From positions 170,869,718 through 170,933,717 of the forward strand of contig CM060704.1 of assembly GCA_030686995.1 (NCBI GenBank): a DNA stretch of 64,000 bases. Reading direction: 5' to 3'. Below are positions 36,331 to 49,179 of this stretch, in pieces (position 1 is the first letter of the stretch; each line of letters opens with the position of its first letter). The notes under the pieces were generated by a model. The model ran no database searches, had not been told where the DNA came from, and saw nothing but the letters and a program-made list of their open reading frames with translations. This DNA comes from Artemisia argyi (lineage: Eukaryota; Streptophyta; Magnoliopsida; Asterales; Asteraceae). Both the position numbers and the translations under genes were made by a program.

Positions 36331-37568
36331 AACTTCATCATTTTCCAACTCACCTTTGATAACACCTCTTTTTCTAAGGTACTTGGCATCCTCCACATTC
36401 ACGATTAACGCACACATCAGACCCATATATTCAGTAAATGGAGAATAATTATTGGAGTTGTTTATAAGTGCTTCATACGCAATCAAATTTCTTAATATGA
36501 CCTCTGAATCGCTGTTCAAAGAAAGACACGGCAGGTAAATATAATTCCTTTCCATCCTTACCTTTTGAAGGCCTGTGTAAGAAAAGTTGAATCCAGCTCT
36601 ATCATGAAGTTTCGAAGCTGAAGGGATGAGAATTTTACTTTGAGTGAATGTTTCTAGAGCTGAGATAGTTTGTTCATATACTTGAACAATTTCTTTTGTA
36701 GGAAGTTTCAACACAAAATCAAAGACCTTGCCTGTGGAATTTTCATTGGTACGGGGGGCTGATTGATTAGTTCTTTCAGATTCGTGAACTGGGAGGTTAT
36801 TTACTATCGAATAGTACATATAATGGAGCAGATGATCTACACTAGTAGGAGCTTTTGACTCTGGACATAACTTAAGTGGCGAATGGTTCTCACAAAAAAA
36901 CCGAAATATGGAAGATGAAAATGTATTGGCTGACTGAGAGGAATTACTACCTGATGATTGATGTAAAGCCCCGTTGATTTCCTTCAACACCATGAGTGGA
37001 ATTTGATTCTCTACCATCATTATATCTTGTGCCAATAATCTTCTTCTTAGATCAACTTTGACTACTGTTTTTGGCTGAGGAGCAGGAAAATTGTTGAAAA
37101 GTTCTTGTGGAATTTGGTCCTGCACCGTCTCTCTGTCTTGTTCCAACAATTGTCTTGCGGGAAAAACTTGGCGTTGTCGTTTACGCTGAGGAGGAAAATC
37201 TATGATGTGTTCCGTCTGATCAATCTGGTTCTCTGAAGTCCAACTGAAATCTTTTTGACGTAGAAAATCATCCGACTCCTCGATGATTTCTATGCTTTTG
37301 TCTACTGAATACACACCGATTTCTTCTTTTTGAGAGCTTATTAAAGAGGGTAAATTATGTGGCTCCATCTTTTCTTCAGTGATGTTCTCGGAATTTAATT
37401 TTTGCGACTCCATAAACTTTATTACAGCTTGATACTCTTCCTTTCTTTTCCTTTCTAAGAGACGTTGATACTCTTCCTCTTTTTCCATTTCTAAGAGACG
37501 TCGATGCTCTTCCTCTTTTTCCCTTTCTAAGAGACGTTGATACACTTCCTCTCCGGCGTCCATTACGT
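36331..37568 (-). pseudogene. DUF247-A, middle part (duplicated copy)
   Basis: On the minus strand it codes from MDAGEEVYQRLLEREKEEE (ATG at 37563) to GELENDEV at the CACTA edge, in an open frame. Its N-terminal third is absent because the duplication breakpoint lies at 37568. The frame runs on into foldback sequence up to 37620, giving a chimeric start of no meaning. It differs from the other copy by very few residues (NQSAPRTN here, NQSATRTN there). This copy is the one still next to the CACTA element and the C-terminal part at 28984-29307. Confidence 0.9.
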
Positions 37569-37592
37569 AAATACACGAAAAATATTTTGGAA
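37567..37592 (+). other. Templated filler at the duplication junction
   Basis: These 26 bases are identical to 29555-29580, near the left end of the CACTA element about 8 kb away. They share gt with the DUF247 side and gaa with the foldback side. They therefore join 37568 to the start of the second copy through short microhomologies. Confidence 0.85.
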
Positions 37593-38900
37593 TGAGCCGA
37601 GATGATATGGTTGTACACAAGATGTTAAACGAATGAGCCGAGCAATTATGGAACTCGTGCTCAACAACAAAGTTTCAGCTTATCTTGTTCTAGTTTGAAA
37701 GATGCAACTCCTAACTATGGGCCAAGTGTTATGCATATCCGTAACAACTCGACTCATCCGTTAAACATGTTATGCATATCCGTTTAACGTGTTATGCATA
37801 TCCGTAACAACTCGACTCATCCGTTTAGCATGTTATGCATATTAATAACAACTAGACTCATCCGTTAAACTTGTTATATATGCATATCCATAACAACTCG
37901 ACTCATCCGCTAAACATGTTATGCATGTCATAACAACTCGACTCATCCATTAAACTTGTTATATATGGATATCCATAACAACTCGACTCATCCGCTAAAC
38001 ATGTTATGCATGTCATAACAACTCGACTCATCCGTTAAACTTGTTATATATGGATATCCATAACAACTCGACTCATCCGCTAAACATGTTATGCATGTCA
38101 TAACAACTCGACTCATCCGTTTAACACGTTATGCATAGATTATTGGATTTAATTTTAAATTAAATAAAATAATTTTAAATATTTTTTATTAAAAAAAAGA
38201 TTGTCTCGTTTTTGGTATTTATTTAGTATTAATTAAATAATTCAAAACAAGATTACAACATCTATTTAAATAATTTTAATTTATTTAAATATTTTTTTAA
38301 TTAATTTAAATCATTATTTATTTATTTAGTATTAATTAAATAATTTAAATCATTTTTAATTTATTTAGTATTAATTAAATAATTAAAATCATTTTAGTAT
38401 ACAAAAGATAAATTAAAAAAAAAAAAAAAAAAAACAGAGGGAACGACAATGTCGTTCCTTTGGTTTTTTTTAAAATAAAAATGATTTTTAAACCATTGGC
38501 ACGACATTGTCGTTCCTTTGGTTTTTATATAAAATAAATTTGATTTTTTCACAACTGCTAATTGGGAAAAAAAAGAAATAAAAATGATTTTTAAACCATT
38601 GGCACGACATTGTCGTTCCTTTGGTTTTATATAAAATAAATTTGATTTTTTCACAACAGCTAATTGGGGAAAAAAAAATAAATAACAGAAGGAACGACAA
38701 TGTCGTTCCTTTTGTTTTTACTTATAATAAAATTGATTTTTTAACCATTGGCACGACATTGTCGTTCCAAAATGTGTGGGCCCAAAATATTCGCGTTGAC
38801 TGCTATATTTGGTGAAGAAAGTGGGACCCTTTGTCCAAATGGAACGACAATGTCGTTCCAAATTTTTGCCCCGTCCCAAAGGTGCTCATTTGGTGTAGTG
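37591..38900 (-). mobile_element. CACTA right-end fragment (duplicated)
   Basis: Copy of 35022-36330 with half of the foldback array, six subterminal palindromic sites and the terminal GTAGTG. It has no left end, so it cannot move by itself; it reached this place by tandem duplication and not by transposition. Confidence 0.92.
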
Positions 38901-40138
38901 AACTTCATCATTTTCCAACTCACCTTTGATAACACCTCTTTTTCTAAGGTACTTGGCATCCTCCACATTCACGATTAACGCACACATCAGACCCATATAT
39001 TCAGTAAATGGAGAATAATTATTGGAGTTGTTTATAAGTGCTTCATACGCAATCAAATTTCTTAATATGACCTCTGAATCGCTGTTCAAAGAAAGACACG
39101 GCAGGTAAATATAATTCCTTTCCATCCTTACCTTTTGAAGGCCTGTGTAAGAAAAGTTGAATCCAGCTCTATCATGAAGTTTCGAAGCTGAAGGGATGAG
39201 AATTTTACTTTGAGTGAATGTTTCTAGAGCTGAGATAGTTTGTTCATATACTTGAACAATTTCTTTTGTAGGAAGTTTCAACACAAAATCAAAGACCTTG
39301 CCTGTGGAATTTTCATTGGTACGGGTGGCTGATTGATTAGTTCTTTCAGATTCGTGAACTGGGAGGTTATTTACTATCGAATAGTACATATAATGGAGCA
39401 GATGATCTACACTAGTAGGAGCTTTTGACTCTGGACATAACTTAAGTGGCGAATGGTTCTCACAAAAAAACCGAAATATGGAAGATGAAAATGTATTGGC
39501 TGACTGAGAGGAATTACTACCTGATGATTGATGTAAAGCCCCGTTGATTTCCTTCAACACCATGAGTGGAATTTGATTCTCTACCATCATTATATCTTGT
39601 GCCAATAATCTTCTTCTTAGATCAACTTTGACTACTGTTTTTGGCTGAGGAGCAGGAAAATTGTTGAAAAGTTCTTGTGGAATTTGGTCCTGCACCGTCT
39701 CTCTGTCTTGTTCCAACAATTGTCTTGCGGGAAAAACTTGGCGTTGTCGTTTACGCTGAGGAGGAAAATCTATGATGTGTTCCGTCTGATCAATCTGGTT
39801 CTCTGAAGTCCAACTGAAATCTTTTTGACGTAGAAAATCATCCGACTCCTCGATGATTTCTATGCTTTTGTCTACTGAATACACACCGATTTCTTCTTTT
39901 TGAGAGCTTATTAAAGAGGGTAAATTATGTGGCTCCATCTTTTCTTCAGTGATGTTCTCGGAATTTAATTTTTGCGACTCCATAAACTTTATTACAGCTT
40001 GATACTCTTCCTTTCTTTTCCTTTCTAAGAGACGTTGATACTCTTCCTCTTTTTCCATTTCTAAGAGACGTCGATGCTCTTCCTCTTTTTCCCTTTCTAA
40101 GAGACGTTGATACACTTCCTCTCCGGCGTCCATTACGT
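37591..40138. repeat. Tandem duplication, right copy
   Basis: Second copy of 35022-37568. It includes a CACTA right-end fragment (to 38900, again ending GTAGTG then aac) and the same stretch of DUF247-A, after which DUF247-A continues uniquely to its ATG. Confidence 0.95.
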
Positions 40139-40574
40139 GTCCATAGCTACGCAACAGATTAAGCAAGAAGAGACCATCAATGGTAAAAATCCAAGCCAAG
40201 GAATCATCATCACCTTGTAGGAACATGTCGTAGCATGAACGAACGATAGGGACAAGTTTTCCAACTTTCTCAAGGACAGTGAGTTTATAATCCTTGATTT
40301 CGTTATCCTGGAGAACCTTTCTCAAGACATCAAGTTTTTTCTGCTCCATCTTTTTATAGGTCTGTGGCCGAAAATGATGAATCGGACCCAGTCCTACCTG
40401 TTGTGGTTCATAGGCTTCAGGCTTTTTAGCGGTTATGGTTTCGGGTTGTTGAAATACGGAAACATGAGGAGTTTCAATGTTGATTTCGAGCAGATGATTC
40501 AAGATTTCCTCGATTTCACCGACCCATTTTTGCTCTTCCGGGTCTGAAATCATTGATGGGTCTGTGGAGGCCAT
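38901..40574 (-). pseudogene. DUF247-A, N-terminal and middle parts
   Basis: Starts at ATG 40574 (MASTDPSMISDPEEQKWVGE). It shows DUF247 landmarks: GLGPIHHFRPQTYKKMEQKK (about 61-80), LAWIFTIDGLFLLNLL (126-141), MMVENQIPLMVLKEI (329-343), LLHYMYYSIVNN (about 392-403), EVILRNLIAYEAL (501-513) and NVEDAKYLRKRGVIKGEL (536-553). The frame then runs into the CACTA end and stops at 38886. About 180 residues (148-326) between two conserved blocks are an unusual charged insertion with 12-residue repeats (YQRLLEREKEEE type) and a near-copy of the AQDxMxxENQIPxxVL motif. With the C-terminus at 28984-29307 the original protein would have had about 660 residues, long for this family. Function unknown. 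Confidence 0.9.
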
Positions 40575-41565
40575 ATGTTAATTGATGGAAACGTTAGAAT
40601 TGGTGGTACTTTAGTTGGAATGCATAGACTATGTGTAATTGTGAATTACGGAGTATTAGTACGTGTTTATATACATATTTTTTTTACCAGGTGCGGACTT
40701 TGTTGTAAATCATGCGTGGCTTTATAGAGCATAGATCTGATTTTACTCCGTATTAAACTATGTGAAACTGAAACGATTTTTGTATTTGTATAATAGATTT
40801 TAAAGAATAGATGATTACATATAAAAAAAATTGCATGAAATATTAAAGAACAAATATTAGCCATTCATTTTTTACAAGTAAATACACAATAAGTCCCAAG
40901 ACAGTGCCAGATTTCACGTTTAGTTCAAAATTAGAAAAAATCACCCGATTACTCCCAAACTTTTCTAAATAATACGCCGTTGGTCCAATTTTTCTAACGA
41001 CGTTAGATTTCCCTTGTTATCTCATGTCATGTGCTATGAGTGTAAATTTGTCTTTTAACTTTTTTTGTCATCTCGTTGTATTTGTTTAATGTTTATTCTT
41101 TGTCGTTTAATGTATTTTTTAATTATATTTTTTTCCATTAATGACTTTGATCAAAGGACTAATGATCACATATTTTTTTTTATCTTTACCTAACCACAAT
41201 AATTCACATCTCATTATTTTACTTCTTCATCATCCACCTCTACCTGCAACTTGAAGCCAGTTTATGTTTTCTTCAATTTATATCCATTTTTTTTTTAAAT
41301 TGTCTTCATCCTCTTATTCTAACATCTTAGTTCAATCCTTTGAACCGGCACTAATGATTATTAAAACACAAACCGTGTGGGCCACTTGGCTATTACTACT
41401 GTATTCAAAGAAAATTATACTACATAGTTAATAATTTTCAGTATCCTTTCTTTCTTCATCTTGTACTTCCGGTATTTCGTTTAGAAAACTAGATCCAGCA
41501 CAGCCCACGTTGACTTTGTTGCAAATGAAAGAAAACTAGATCTAACACAAAAATCAATTTCTCTT
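40575..41565. other. Intergenic spacer
   Basis: AT-rich, with no gene or repeat that I can support. It contains the presumed upstream region of DUF247-A (no clear TATA). Confidence 0.5.
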
Positions 41566-41903
41566 TTAACTATCACTTTTAAAAGAAATTTGTAATGGCA
41601 CAAGATGCGCTTCAGGTCCTCCCGTGGTATTACTATATATTTGCGGTGTGTACGTGGTTGATTGATTGTTGACAATCAACTGGTACATAAGATCAAGCAA
41701 ATGCAAATAGCCCGTCATAGCGCTATAAGTAAAATGTTGTGCCAATTGGAGAGGAGAATGTACCTCATGAAGTTCTTTCAACGTGACTATTAACTTGTGA
41801 TCGTCCTTATGATCATCTAAAGTTGATGACAAACTAAGGGTATCACGTATTTCATTCAAGAAACACAAGTGAATCTGGTTCACGAGCATTATCATATCAT
41901 ATC

Positions 41904-42697
41904 TGTTGGTTTTATAGACATTATAATAATAGTCGTGTGTTAGGATCGAACTTGAGATCACGGGATTACACACAATACGTATGAAGAGAAAAAGAATTAA
42001 TTATTTATAAAATGTTATAAGTAATTATTATTAAACACAAAACAAGTAATAGTAAGTAATTAATATTTAATGATAAATGACTAATGACCTATTAACGAAT
42101 ATTAGGAAAATAATACTAAGGAAAATTTGGAAACAAGGGAAGGTTATGGAATCCCCTAGGGGATTCCATAACCGATCGGCCAAGGGTGGATATTCCACCT
42201 CCTTTGTGCCTTGTGCTCCAAGTTTTGAATAGTATATAAGCAAACCCAAGATGCATTGTTTTCTCATAACTTGTACACACACATCTTGGTGTTTTTTCTC
42301 ATCTTTCTTGTTCTAATTGATCCATCAAACAATCCCTTTAGGGATTCAATTTTCTTGAATCAAAATAAGTTTTGTGTTTAATTACTTGCATAAACTTTTT
42401 CTTGAATTAGTACGTGTGTACAAGAACGTGAATCAAACACACTATTGTTTGATTCTTGGATTGAATTACAAAAGAGGTAAGGGTAATTATTGTAATCCAC
42501 ATAAACCCTAATTAGGGTTCTTGATTGAAGATTGCAATTTGATTCTTGTTCGGGCTAGAATCACAAAGGTATGTTTACTATTTAAATATTGATTAATTAA
42601 TTACATGTTATTTGATCTTGTTATAATTGCTTCCGTTATGCTCACTTGATATGTTTGGTTTATAATATATGAATGTCATGATATAATAATTCCAACA
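41904..42697 (+). repeat. Copia left LTR
   Basis: Contains a TATA box (tatataag, 42233-42240) and a perfect palindrome ggaatccccta/taggggattcc centred near 42157, which is decayed in the right LTR. The right LTR is at 49180-49967. Confidence 0.95.
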
Positions 42698-42698
42698 G

Positions 42699-42711
42699 TG
42701 GTATCTAGAGC
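42699..42711 (+). promoter_or_regulatory. Primer-binding site, initiator-Met tRNA type
   Basis: tggtatctagagc begins one base after the LTR. It resembles the usual TGGTATCAGAGC with one extra base. Confidence 0.8.
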
Positions 42712-43235
42712 TGTTATAATGTGTAATTAATTATCGAAACGCATAAAAATTGGATCTTGATTCGTTTAGTTACATGTTTTTAGGCTTTATTTGTTAGACT
42801 CTTAACCCTAAATTTTTTTTGGGTCGATTTGACCTTAAGGGTTTTTAGGGTTTTGGTTTTTGATTTTTTTAATTTGATTAGAAACCCTAGGATGTCATGT
42901 AATTTGTTATGCGTTTTAGTAAACGATCTTGGTGCAATATGTTAATTGTTAAGCTAAATCAATGAAAAAATGCATATTTGCATGGATTTTTTATATTGTG
43001 TGATAATTTAAATGGTTTAAATTGTATATATAAATTAATGGTTAAGTTATATCGAAACATGTAAATTTATTAATAGATGTATGTGACTCTTTTTCCAAGA
43101 AGAAGAAAGCCTTAATTGAATAGATACGTTGTACACCTAGATTTGATTATTAATAGGACTATTGAATAAGATTTGCATGTGGCTACATGTTTTATACATA
43201 TTTAATTGTTATGATTATGTATATTTGTTTATTTA

Positions 43236-43283
<48 letters not shown>

Positions 43284-44318
43284 TACTTGTTTTTGTTTAA
43301 TATTATGTTAGACATGTTTATAAACGAAAAGGGTAATTTTTTGAATAGAAAAATAATACGGACTAAATAAATAGCGAAATTATTTTGGTTTTTAAGAGTA
43401 AATTTCAAATGATTGGTTGATTGATGTTTTTGTACACAGTGTGCGAAAGGCGGACCGAAGGTTGCCATCCAACGTACTTGTAGAGAGGGGTTTTTAAAGC
43501 TCATGCACGTACCGGTTCTCTACAACTGCCTGGTTGCCGACCCTAGACTTACCTATATCACTATATTATGTACATTGTCATCTTAAGGGTGAATTAACCA
43601 CAATTCCACAATGATTATCCGAAACACTAAGCCTTCGGGCTTATACAAAAGTACGATATAGTGGACGATAATTTATGGTAATTCTTTAATTGGTGAACCC
43701 GATACCTCAATCAAAACTTTGTTATTTTACTCTTAGCAAATTGGTAATAAAAATGTTTTGTAAAACCAACGTTATGAAGTTGTATGCATGCTTCTTCGTA
43801 CATTATTTTGATCACATCAAAATTAATACCCTTATAAAATTAAGTCAAATGCCATCTAATTAAGAACACTTGAAGTTGTAATTTACGTCATGTGAGAACT
43901 TGGCGAGATTGCAATGGAGAGGTAAATTTCATAAATTCATTGCTCGCAGATCAACTGATGTGATGGATTTGTGAGTTTACAGTTTTTAAGTTAGACGACT
44001 TAAATTGAGTAGTAAGTGAGATCTTGGACTCAAGGCATTAAGATGGGGACTAAACATGCTTACAATACAAATGTTTTGTGATTGTAAATCCCATATATCT
44101 AGGAATTGGACAAATGTTATGCCAATTACTTGTATGACAAGTTACCTCATATTATACTTTCATTACTAGTAGATCAACTGATGTGATGAAACTATGTTTA
44201 TGGAGGATCCTAGTTTTCAAGATTATTCTATGGATATGATTTCCTTGGGTATTTTAATTTTCTTGAAAAATTGTATTATCAAAAATACTAATGTTTTGAA
44301 CTTTCTTTATCTGTAGAA
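42712..44318 (+). other. Copia leader region
   Basis: About 1.6 kb of noncoding leader. It holds a T run (43238-43279) and two copies of gatcaactgatgtgatg (near 43950 and 44171). No ORF of note. Confidence 0.6.
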
Positions 44319-47300
44319 ATGGCTCAAACTGATAACACCAACTTTCGTTTTGTGTTTAAAACTTATTTTGAACGAGAAAAATTGACTGGCTCAGAGAATT
44401 TCAATGATTGGTATCGTTCACTTAGGATTGTCCTGCGAGTGACTGGTCAACTTGAAATCTTGAAAACGCCTTGTCCTGCTGAACCTGAAGGCGATGCAGC
44501 TACTGATGCTGCTAAGGCTAAATGGAATCTTGATTGTAAGGAACATATTGATGTGGCCGCAATGATGTTAGGGGCGATGTCCACACCTCTTCAAAGGCAG
44601 TTTGAAGAGTATTTCCCCATGAACATGATTGATGAACTCAAGAAACTATATGAGAAACTATCAAATGTAGAGATTTACGATTTGATGGAGGCTCTACATG
44701 GTTGTAAGCAGGGTGATGGTGAACCTGTGAGTGCTCATGTGTTGAAGATGAAAAGTTTCATGGATCAACTACAAACACTTAAGAAACCCTATGACAATGA
44801 TATAGCTGTGAACTTAATCAATAGATCCCTTAACAAGGATTTTAATGATTTTGTGAGGAACTTTAATATGCATTGCGTGAGGAAGACAGTAAGTGAATTG
44901 CACGCACTGCTCATTGATTATGAGAAAAGGTTAACACAAAAGGCTCCTACGCCCCAAGTACTTGCTATTCAAGGGGGTAGAATTAGCAAGCCAAATGCGA
45001 ACAAGAAGAAGGGTAAAGGAAAGAAGAAGGCTGATAAGAATAAGCAGGTTATGGCTTATCAACCACCTCAACCTAAGAAGAACCCTCCTGTGAAGAATAA
45101 TCCAAAGAAGGATCAAAGATGCCATTACTGCAAGGTGATGGGTCACTGGAAGAGGAATTGTCCTCTTTATCTCCATGACTTGCGAAACAATAAGGTTAAG
45201 AAGGTTGGGCACATGGGCGCCAGTACTTTAGGTAACTTATTTGTCATTGAATTATTTACTTTATCTCATAAATTAAATTCCTGGGTATATGATACTGGAT
45301 GTGGTATTAATATTTGTAATACACTACAGGGGGTTTAGAGAGGAAAGGAGACTAGCTTATGGGGAGCAATTTCTGCATGTGGGAAATGGAGCACAAGCAG
45401 CAGTTGAAGCCATAGGAGTGTTTAATTTAGTTTTACCTTCGGGGTTTAGTACTTTGTTTAAACAATTGTCATTATGCACCTTCTATAATTAGAGGTGTTG
45501 TTTCCTTTTCATGTTTGTTGGATCTTGGTTTTACTCATACTATTGATGGCAATAAAATTTATGTTTCTTTAAATGGTGTATTTTATTTTAATGTTGTTGC
45601 TGTGAATGGTGTGTTTGAAATTGAAATGAATGATTGTGTTTCCAACAATAATAATAATTCGATGTACAACATAAGTAAAAGAATGAAGTATGACTTGAAT
45701 TCGTCTTACCTTTGGCATTGTAGACTTGCCCATATAGGCAAGACTCGCATGCAAAAGCTGCAACGTGATGAACTTTTGAAAAATATCAATGATGAGTCAT
45801 TTGATAAGTGTGAGTCTTGTATTTCTGGGAAGATGATGAAGAAACCTTTTCATAACAATATGGAAAGAGCTTCAGATCTACTTGGTTTGATACATACGGA
45901 TGTGTGTGGACCACTTAGACATTTGTCAAGGAGAGGTGCTGTTTACTTCTTAACTTTTACAGATGATTTCAGCCGTTATGGTTATGTTTATTTACTTAAA
46001 CATAAACATGAGGTATTTGAAACATTTAAAGTTTTCAAAGCAGAAGTAGAATTGCAATTGGGAAAGAAGATTAAAGCTCTTCGTTCTGATCGAGGTGGTG
46101 AATACCTTAGTCAAGATTTTAAAGATTTCTTAACTGAGAATGGAATTGTCCAGAATCTCACATCTCCATATACTCCAAAACAAAATGGTGTATCTGAGAG
46201 AAGGAATCGTACATTGTTGGACATGGTTCGATCAATGTATAATCTTACTAACCTTCCTTTGTCTTTTTGGGATTATGCTCTTGAATCAGCTGTTCGTATT
46301 TTGAATATGGTTCCCACCAAGAAGGTTGATAAGACACCATATGAGATGTGGACTGGAAAAGCTCCGAACTTGTCTTATTTAAAGGTCTGGGGTTGTGAGG
46401 TGTATGTTAAACGTGACTCACAAGATAAACTCCAACAAAGATCTGTAAAGTGCATTTTTGTAGGATACCCAAAGGAAACAATGGGTTACTACTTTTACTA
46501 CCCACCTGAGAACAAAGTGTTTGTTGCTAGGTATGGTGATTTTCTTGAAAGTGATTTTGTAACTCAAGAAATCAGTGGGAGAGTATATGATCTAGATAAT
46601 GCATTACCTTCAGAAAACACTTGTACACTTCCTGTAGAACCGGAAAGTCTGGGTCCTCCACCGGAAGTTGAAGTAGTTCCCATTCGCAGATCTTCAAGAT
46701 CTGTGAAAGCTCCTGACCATCTATGTCTTAATGTAGATGTTGATGAGCATTTACTAGGGGATCTTAATGAACCTACTAGTTATAGAGCTGCCATTAATAG
46801 CCCTGAAAAGGTTAAATGGAAAGCTGCTATGGATGGGGAAATACAATCCATGCATGATAATGAAGTCTAGGAAGAAGTAGACTTACCTCCTGGTGCCAAG
46901 GTAGTTGGGAGTAAATGGCTCTACAAGATTAAGACTGACATGGATGGAAATGCACACACTTATAAGGCTCGTCTAGTTGCTAAAGGTTTTACTAAAACTT
47001 TTGGAATTGATTACGAGGAGACGTTTTCTCCTGTAGCAGACATAAGAGCTATAAGGATTCTCATAGCTATAGCAGCGTACTATGACTATGAGATTTGGCA
47101 AATGGATGTGAAAACTGCTTTCTTAAATGGTCATCTAGATGAAGACATCTATATGGCACAACCAGAAGGGTTTGAAAATCCAGAATTTCCAAATCGTGTA
47201 TGCAAACTTAAAAGGTCCATTTATGGATTAAAGCAAGCATCACGACAATGGAACAAGAGATTTGATGCTGAGATCAAAAAGTTTGGATTCACTCAAAATC

Positions 47301-48370
47301 TTGATGAGCCATGTGTGTATCACAAAGCTAGTGGGTGTGATAATGTAATTTTCCAAATTCTTTATGTTGATGACATATTGATCATGGGAAAAGACATTCC
47401 AAGTTTGCAAAATGTTAAGGCATATCTTGGAAAGTGCTTTTCTATGAAAGATTTAGGAGAAGTTGCATACATTCTGGGAATCAAAATCTATAGAGATAGA
47501 TCAAGGCGGTTAATTGGATTAAGTCAAAGTGCTTACATTGACAAAATATTGAAAAGATTCAATATGCAAAATTCCAAGAAAGGATATTTGCCAATGGAAG
47601 TAAAACATGGCTTATGTGATGAGTTTTGTGCTTCAACACCTGCTGAGGTGGCTCGCATGAGTAAAGTTCCTTATGCTTCGGCTGTAGGATCTATTATGTA
47701 TGCGGTAAAGTGCAAAAGGCCAGATGTGGCGTTTGCTTAAAATATTACCAGTCAATTTCAACAGAATCCAGGTGAAAAACATTTGATTGCTGTTAAGCAT
47801 ATTCTTAAGTATTTGAGAAATACAAAAGATATGTTTTTGGTATATAGTGGAGATCCAGCTGCAGAACTTTGTGTTACAGGTTTCTGCGATGCGTCCTTTC
47901 AAAGTAATAAAGATGATTCGAAGTCTCAGACGGGTTATGTCTTTGTTATCAATGGAGGAGCAGTAGACTGGAGGAGCAAGAAGCAGAGTACAATTGCGAT
48001 GTCTGCAACAGAAGCTGAATACATTGCTGCTTCAGAAGCTGCTATGGAGGCTGTTTGGATTAGAAAATTCGTTTCAGGGCTTGGTGTTATGCCTTCAATT
48101 GAATTACCTATTAATATGTATTGTGACAATTCTGCTGCAATCATATTTGCCAATGAACCTGGAGTCATGAGAGGCACCAGACATTTTCTACGAAAGTATC
48201 ATTTTGTTCGTGAAAAGGTTAACGAAGGTGAAATAAATCTGCTGAAAGTTCACACAGATAATAACTTAGCTGATCCGTTCACTAAGGCTTTGGCGAAAGA
48301 AAAGCTTAATGAATTAGCCAATGAAATTGGACTTAAATTAGCTAGTAGTTTCATGCATAACTGTGATTAG
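44319..48370 (+). pseudogene. Copia gag-pol polyprotein with two frameshifts and two stops
   Basis: Gag runs from ATG 44319. It has a retrotransposon gag domain (NFNDWYRSLRIVLR, then LMEALHGCKQGDGEPVS) and a zinc knuckle CHYCKVMGHWKRNC (C-x2-C-x4-H-x4-C, near 45120), preceded by a Lys-rich stretch. Protease starts at WVYDTGCG (about 45280), but the frame shifts near 45300-45340 and again near 45460. Integrase shows WHCRLAH and CESC (zinc site), IHTDVCGPL, FTDDFSRY and GVSERRN (the DDE residues). Reverse transcriptase has YVDDIL at about 47362. RNase H has GFCDASF, ATEAEY and CDNSAA and ends at 48370. In the pol frame a TAG lies at 46868-46870 and a TAA at 47738-47740. The element could move only with help from another copy. 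Confidence 0.95.
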
Positions 48371-49179
48371 TATTTGGATAAAGGATATTGTAAACAATTA
48401 TTATTTTAATGAAATAAAGTATGTTGGTATATTTTTTTCTATTGTTAATTATTGTTGTCCTATTTTTGCATGTTTAAATCCATGAATAAGAGTTATTCTA
48501 AATTGTCCGTTGTCAGTTAATAATATGGGAATATTATTAAATTAAGACAAATCTGAGGGTTGGTATAATATACTTAGAGTATATTGATGCGTAGTCATGC
48601 CATTTCAGACGATATTCGATGATACTGAATATATGACTTATCCCAACTATATGATGTTACTTTATGGATCTTGTCATTAAGTAAATCATGAGAAGTTATC
48701 CTTAGACTTGAGATACAAGATAACGGTCATGAATGTAGTACATTTTTGTGGAACAACTTAACGCTATACGTAACTGGTAGTCATAAGGGTTGTTTTCGGA
48801 AGTGTTATAAAGGTTGTGTGTTTTGCTTGTAATCAATAAAGAATTTGTTCATTCAAATTAATTTTTGGAGTTTAATACTGCTGGGCCCCTCGTAGGGTTG
48901 TCAAGGTGTTTGCGTGGCCACGCTCAAGGTCTTTCCTGAAAGGTTCAGAAGATTTGGTAATCTTGTCAATTTCTAACAACGAGAAACAGAATGGTTAATT
49001 AAGGAATGACCTAGATCCATATCCTTATTTAACATGGTATTAGAAACAAAGGGATAATAATAATGAGAAATCATTAAAAGGTTTTCCAGTAGCCTTACTC
49101 AAGTTGTACTAGAGGCATCGGCGTGTTGCAAGACGCTAACCGATGTGATCACACTATTATGATATGTCTAAGTGGGAGC
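48371..49179 (+). other. Copia 3' noncoding region
   Basis: About 800 bases between pol and the right LTR, ending in the purine tract aagtgggagc (49170-49179). No gene. Confidence 0.7.

Larger units (their letters stand above)
35022..37568. repeat. Tandem duplication, left copy
   Basis: Nearly identical to 37591-40138 (offset 2569-2570 bases, few substitutions). It covers the right 1.3 kb of the CACTA element plus about 1.24 kb of DUF247-A. The identity is high enough that the duplication must be recent and later than the CACTA insertion. Confidence 0.95.

Noticed and set aside
37563..37620. Upstream extension of the duplicated DUF247-A frame (MCTTISSRLIPKYF)
   Set aside because: It reads through filler and foldback sequence created at the duplication junction, so it is not a native N-terminus.
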